Positions 60,693 through 64,000 of a stretch of 64,000 bases of DNA are shown here, in pieces (positions within the stretch are counted from its first letter, which is position 1; each line of letters starts with the position of its first letter). The notes under the pieces are model-generated. The model did not search any database. It saw only the letters and a list, made by a program, of their open reading frames with translations, and was not told the origin of the DNA. Origin of the DNA: Collinsella sp. An307 (GTDB taxonomy: Bacteria; Actinomycetota; Coriobacteriia; Coriobacteriales; Coriobacteriaceae); assembly GCF_002161805.1 (NCBI RefSeq), contig NZ_NFIP01000002.1, forward strand, positions 124,001 through 188,000, read 5' to 3'. Made by a program: the position numbers and the translations under genes.

Positions 60693-61988
60693 ATGGAAAT
60701 CGCGCAGAATGACATCGCCGCCTACGTTGAGGAGCTCGCCCGTACGGCCAAGGAGGCGTCCCGTCCGCTCGGTTTCGCCTCGGATGAAGCCCGGTGCGCT
60801 GCGGTTCGCGCGATGGCGGGCGCGCTACGCGAGCGCGCCGACGAGATTCTCGCCGCAAACGCGCAAGACATGGACGTGGCTCGCGCGTCCGGCATCAATG
60901 CGGGCCTGCTCGATCGATTGCTGCTCACTTCTGAGCGCATCGAGGGCATGGCGGCGGGGCTCGAGTCTTTGGCAGCGCTGCCCGATCCGGTCGGTCGCGT
61001 GCTCGAGCACCGAACGATTGATTGCGGCCTCGACCTCACGAAGGTAAGCGTGCCGCTCGGTCTTGTCGCGATGGTTTACGAGGCGCGCCCCAACGTCACG
61101 GCCGACGCCGCCGGCATCTGCATTCGCACTGGTAACGCCTGTATTCTGCGCGGCGGCTCCATCGCGCAGCGCTCCTGCGCGGCCATCGCGCACGTGCTCG
61201 CCGACGCCGTTGAGGCGAGCGGTTTTCCGCGTGAGGCAGTTTCTATCATCGAGACGACCGATCGCGCCGCGACAGGTGTCCTTATGGGGCTGCGCGGCAT
61301 CGTGGACGTGCTCATTCCGCGCGGCGGGGCGGGCCTTATCGAGCGCTGCGTGCGCGAGGCATCGGTTCCTGTCATCGAGACGGGAACGGGTAACTGCCAT
61401 ATCTACGTGCACGAAAGCGCTGATTTTGAGCGGGCAAAGGATATCATCGTAAACGCTAAGACCCAGCGTGTTGGCGTGTGCAACGCGGCGGAATCCCTGC
61501 TCGTGGACGAGAGGATAGCCAATCCGTTTCTCACCGAGATGCTTCCTGTCCTGCGAGCGCACGATGTGTTGGTGCACGGTGATGCTGCTACGTGCGATAT
61601 CGCACGCGGTCTTGGCCTCGCGGAGGGTGCCGATTTCGTGCCCGCCACCGAGGACGATTGGGGCCGCGAATATCTTGCCCTGGAGATCTCCGTCAAGGTG
61701 GTCTCTGGTATCGGTGAGGCGATTGCGCACATCAACCGCTATGGAACGCATCATTCGGAGGCAATAGTCGCCGCCGACGAGGCGGCTTGCGAGCGTTTCC
61801 TTACCGAAGTCGATGCAAGCTCGGTCTATGCCAACGCGAGCACGCGCTTCACCGACGGTGGCGAGTTCGGCTTGGGGGCCGAGATCGGCATTTCCACGCA
61901 GAAGCTGCACGCTCGCGGGCCCTTTGCCGCCGAAGCGCTCACTACCTATAAGTACGAAATTCGTGGCACGGGCCAGGTTCGCCCGTAG
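60693..61988 (+). CDS. proA: Gamma-glutamyl phosphate reductase
   Basis: A 431-residue NADPH-dependent enzyme, second step of proline synthesis. It belongs to the aldehyde dehydrogenase superfamily; the active Cys lies in VGVCNAAESLLVDE, and IYEARPNVTADAAG-like VYEARPNVTADAAG, ETGTGNCHIYVHESAD and GGEFGLGAEIGISTQKLHAR match ProA. ATG at 60693 has ACAGGAGC. Confidence 0.95.
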   Translation: MEIAQNDIAAYVEELARTAKEASRPLGFASDEARCAAVRAMAGALRERADEILAANAQDMDVARASGINAGLLDRLLLTSERIEGMAAGLESLAALPDPVGRVLEHRTIDCGLDLTKVSVPLGLVAMVYEARPNVTADAAGICIRTGNACILRGGSIAQRSCAAIAHVLADAVEASGFPREAVSIIETTDRAATGVLMGLRGIVDVLIPRGGAGLIERCVREASVPVIETGTGNCHIYVHESADFERAKDIIVNAKTQRVGVCNAAESLLVDERIANPFLTEMLPVLRAHDVLVHGDAATCDIARGLGLAEGADFVPATEDDWGREYLALEISVKVVSGIGEAIAHINRYGTHHSEAIVAADEAACERFLTEVDASSVYANASTRFTDGGEFGLGAEIGISTQKLHARGPFAAEALTTYKYEIRGTGQVRP

Positions 61989-62061
61989 CACCGCAATGCG
62001 CTGTCGCGCCGCAACCTCAGCCGGGATATAGCGCAGCTTCCCTCGAACGGGGGGTTAATCT

Positions 62062-62188
62062 GACATAGTCACGGGAAATAGCGTGCCTTAGAATCACATC
62101 AGTGAGGCTGCGTAGCGCTTACCTGTAATTCTTTGTCGATAAGCGAAGTGCTGAGGCGCATTTTTAAGTTATTTGCCGTGACTATGTC
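62062..62188. mobile_element. MITE-like element with 19-bp terminal inverted repeats
   Basis: GACATAGTCACGGGAAATA (62062-62080) matches the reverse complement of TATTTGCCGTGACTATGTC (62170-62188) at 18 of 19 bases. The 127-bp span has no open frame. No flanking target duplication is obvious. A simple long-range hairpin between the convergent proA and the next gene is the alternative. Confidence 0.55.
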
Positions 62189-62209
62189 TAAGTAACCTCC
62201 TCTCGTTCG

Positions 62210-63397
62210 TTACCAACCGGGATCATTCTTCAGGGCTTTGCCGTGGATGCCGGGGATGGAGAACAGGTCCCTATGCAGACGTTCACGTGCATCGAGGAAC
62301 GAAGCCGTCCGCGGGCAGTGCTTGAGCCCGAGCGGTTCGGCATAGCTTTCCAAAATGATATTGAGCTTATCCAGGTCTTCAATCTGCTCATAGTTTATTT
62401 CTCGGACGACGTAGCCCATCGCCTCGAGCGAGACGCGTCGTCGAGAGGTCCGTGCAAATCCGGTGGGGTCTGCATGATGGCCCATGCTGTTTACCTCAAG
62501 AATCGCCAGCCTGTTATGCCATTCTTGGTCTGCTACGAGATGGTCGCTGTCCTGAATGTTTCGCGCGTTTTCGTTCAGGAGGACCGTTCTGTTCAGATGG
62601 GGAATCTCCCACTGCTCGCCGCCTCTATAGGCGGGCAGAAACTCCAATAGGCACATGGTTGTCTCAAGGGGAGAGCCGGAACCGTCCAGCACAAACGGAG
62701 CCAAGCTTCGCGCCCTGACGATACCGTTGACCTCTTTGATTTCTCTGTACGCGTCCTTCAGCTGCTCATGGGTAGCAAGGGGAGGTCGCTTCCAGAGCGT
62801 TCCCTTGCGAGGGTTCTTGCCCTCACAGTAGCTCCAGCGCTGCGAGCCGGTTTCGTCAAAGGTCAGGGGGATTCCAAATTCGTCGGAGTAGGCAGTAATG
62901 GGGCTACCACTCAGTTGCTCTTGGGGTAGGGATGACAGGACGAGCTGCGCCCGCTTGGTGGGATAGAAGAGCGCATATATTCCGCACGCCTCATACATCA
63001 GGTGGAGAAGCGCCGCATCGGTCCGCCCTCTGGCGGCCTGCGCAATCGCGAGCTCGGGGGATGCCACGAATAGGTCGTTTCCCAAGTCCACGCAAAACGG
63101 CCTGATTGCCGGGGCATTGCCTCGACGAATGGAAACGATGGGGCTGTCGCCGACGCGCTGCATTTCATCGGTGATGATACGTATGGGAAGCGGTATACCC
63201 TTTAAGTCGGATAAAACCCGCCCTCTGATTTTGCGAATCGCCGCCCCGTCATTGGGGCGCTCTCGTGCCAGCCGCTGTGCAACCTTGGTGTCGGGCCGAT
63301 AGGCGTCTGGGAGGTTCGCGAGAGAGATTTCTACGTCGCGAACGCAGGGCGGTGTTCGCCAGTATGCAAGAGCCGATTCCCCAATGATGATGACCAT
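62210..63397 (-). CDS. Uncharacterised protein with possible nuclease-like C-terminal domain
   Basis: A 395-residue protein I do not recognise by name. It starts IIIGESALAYWRTPP, a pattern I associate with a group of hypothetical proteins in Coriobacteriia. The C-terminal part, LAILEVNSMGHH followed by RRRVSLEAMGYVVREI, is reminiscent of DUF559/Vsr-like PD-(D/E)xK endonuclease folds seen in AbiEi-type proteins, but the match is weak. Codon use (many ATA, TTA, AGA, CGG, GAA) is unlike its neighbours, suggesting acquisition or low expression. GGGGGATT precedes the ATG. A MITE-like element lies at its 3' side and repeated CAGATA boxes at its 5' side. Confidence 0.55.
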   Translation of the reverse strand: MVIIIGESALAYWRTPPCVRDVEISLANLPDAYRPDTKVAQRLARERPNDGAAIRKIRGRVLSDLKGIPLPIRIITDEMQRVGDSPIVSIRRGNAPAIRPFCVDLGNDLFVASPELAIAQAARGRTDAALLHLMYEACGIYALFYPTKRAQLVLSSLPQEQLSGSPITAYSDEFGIPLTFDETGSQRWSYCEGKNPRKGTLWKRPPLATHEQLKDAYREIKEVNGIVRARSLAPFVLDGSGSPLETTMCLLEFLPAYRGGEQWEIPHLNRTVLLNENARNIQDSDHLVADQEWHNRLAILEVNSMGHHADPTGFARTSRRRVSLEAMGYVVREINYEQIEDLDKLNIILESYAEPLGLKHCPRTASFLDARERLHRDLFSIPGIHGKALKNDPGW

Positions 63398-63745
63398 GTA
63401 ATCCCCCGATCGCTAGACGGAGCTGTCAGTGCTCCATAGAGATAAGAATCCCATGGACGTCTTACAGATATCCTCATGCCTCCAACAGATACCTGACAAT
63501 CGGTGAAACGTTATCTGCTCACTATCTGACAGGGTTGCAGAACGTAAGAAACAAGCAGGTAGAAGGCCTGATATTTCAATCTCTAGATACGTCTATTGAC
63601 CCGAAGGGGGAAAGAGGGCGCCTCTTTGACACCGCAATTGATTTCGAAATATCGGAAAACAACACAAAACGCCGCCCCATCAGATTGCACTGATAGGGCG
63701 GCGATGGGTTGGACGAAGCTTTGGGCGTGCGGCGCGGGCGCGTGT
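63398..63745. other. 348-bp region upstream of the orphan gene
   Basis: Lower GC than its surroundings. It contains CAGATA at 63465-63470 and 63486-63491 and the inverted TATCTG at 63512-63517 and 63523-63528, plus the terminator of the HD gene. No gene was recognised. Confidence 0.6.
63655..63703 (-). terminator. Terminator after the HD-domain gene
   Basis: On the - strand CGCCGCCCTATCAG (63690-63703) pairs with CTGATGGGGCGGCG (63670-63683) with one mismatch, followed by TTTTGTGTTGTTTT. Confidence 0.85.
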
Positions 63746-64000
63746 CTAGGCGTCCTCTTTGCCGAAAGTGTCGCGGTCAGGCGCGAAGCTCTGCATCGCC
63801 TCGATGGTGCGGGCAAAGAGCTCGTCGAGCTCCCAGCCGAGCATCTCCGCGCCATGGCGAATCGTGTCGCGGTTCACGCCCGCGGCAAAGCGCTTGTCCT
63901 TGAACTTCTTCTTCAGCGATTTGACGTTGAAGTCCATGACGCTCTTGGAGGGGCGCATCACCACGGCAGCGCCGATGAGGCCGGTAAGCTCCTCGCAGGC
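63746..64000 (-). CDS. HD-superfamily hydrolase, C-terminal part only
   Basis: The frame enters from the right edge, so the N-terminus with the HD catalytic motif is outside the window; 84 residues are visible. They begin ACEELTGLIGAAVVMRPSKS and continue through KSLKKKFKDKRFAAGVNRD, matching the C-terminal region of predicted HDIG-type metal-dependent phosphohydrolases (COG2316). Internal GTG or ATG codons near 63964 are not likely starts. Confidence 0.75.
   Translation of the reverse strand, partial: ACEELTGLIGAAVVMRPSKSVMDFNVKSLKKKFKDKRFAAGVNRDTIRHGAEMLGWELDELFARTIEAMQSFAPDRDTFGKEDA

Overview
The window reads as chromosomal DNA from a GC-rich Gram-positive bacterium. The gene repertoire points to the Coriobacteriia, with a Collinsella-like anaerobe as the best guess: a LuxS enzyme, a trehalose PTS, two lipoproteins with twin-arginine-like leaders, an Ogt-like methyltransferase, ABC-2-like YhgE/Pip proteins and Shine-Dalgarno-led genes with some TTG or GTG starts. 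The genus is inferred, not proven. Most of the window is ordinary, densely coded housekeeping and transport DNA. Unusual material is concentrated in a few intergenic regions.

Layout. 1-930: 3' part of an M20 dipeptidase. 1222-4896: phosphate uptake operon pstS-pstC-pstA-pstB. 5029-12403: an ABC-F ATPase, a HAD phosphatase, a DedA protein, an acyltransferase, luxS, a histidine phosphatase with upp, and a YbaK-type deacylase. 12526-15145: a zinc/cadmium efflux operon (ArsR/SmtB repressor, free-standing HMA metallochaperone, P-type ATPase) with a well-formed operator/promoter. 15390-19458: alpha/beta hydrolase, CorA-like transporter, GH13 amylase, YdcF-like protein. 19491-25079: two overlapping YhgE/Pip genes divergent from a TetR regulator. 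25076-28636: DAHP synthase, polysaccharide deacetylase, exonuclease. 28803-29897: predicted heavy-metal exporter with a His-rich loop.

30429-35769 is an alkaline-phosphatase-superfamily gene followed by a ugpC-A-E-B-like ABC importer, fitting uptake of a phosphate-containing or glycerol-linked substrate. This block is bracketed by two inverted copies of a roughly 230-bp composite repeat (29930-30158 and 35966-36195) built from 25-nt units on a 37-bp lattice. This is the most unusual structure in the window.

36312-40024: serC-serA-DUF1015. 40245-49298: metallophosphoesterase, flippase, MGMT-family protein, lactate permease, SH3 protein, and a wecA-trpS-HAD run. 49832-53988: trehalose regulon (GntR/UTRA regulator, EIIBC, phosphotrehalase) with two matching operators. 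54025-54100: tRNA-Ala(CGC). 54209-57784: GNAT, radical SAM, a small membrane protein, pncB. 57863-61988: proB and proA with a proline-iminopeptidase-like gene on the opposite strand between them. 62062-64000: a MITE-like inverted repeat, a lineage-type orphan protein with unusual codon use, and the 3' end of an HD-family hydrolase gene.

Several dispersed repeat families are visible: the 37-bp lattice element, a GGGGACGGG hairpin family (26222-26311 and 57791-57819), a 21-bp tandem repeat (30167-30229), and long hairpins at 7901-7960 and 14461-14546. No CRISPR array, cas gene, integrase, transposase or prophage gene was recognised.
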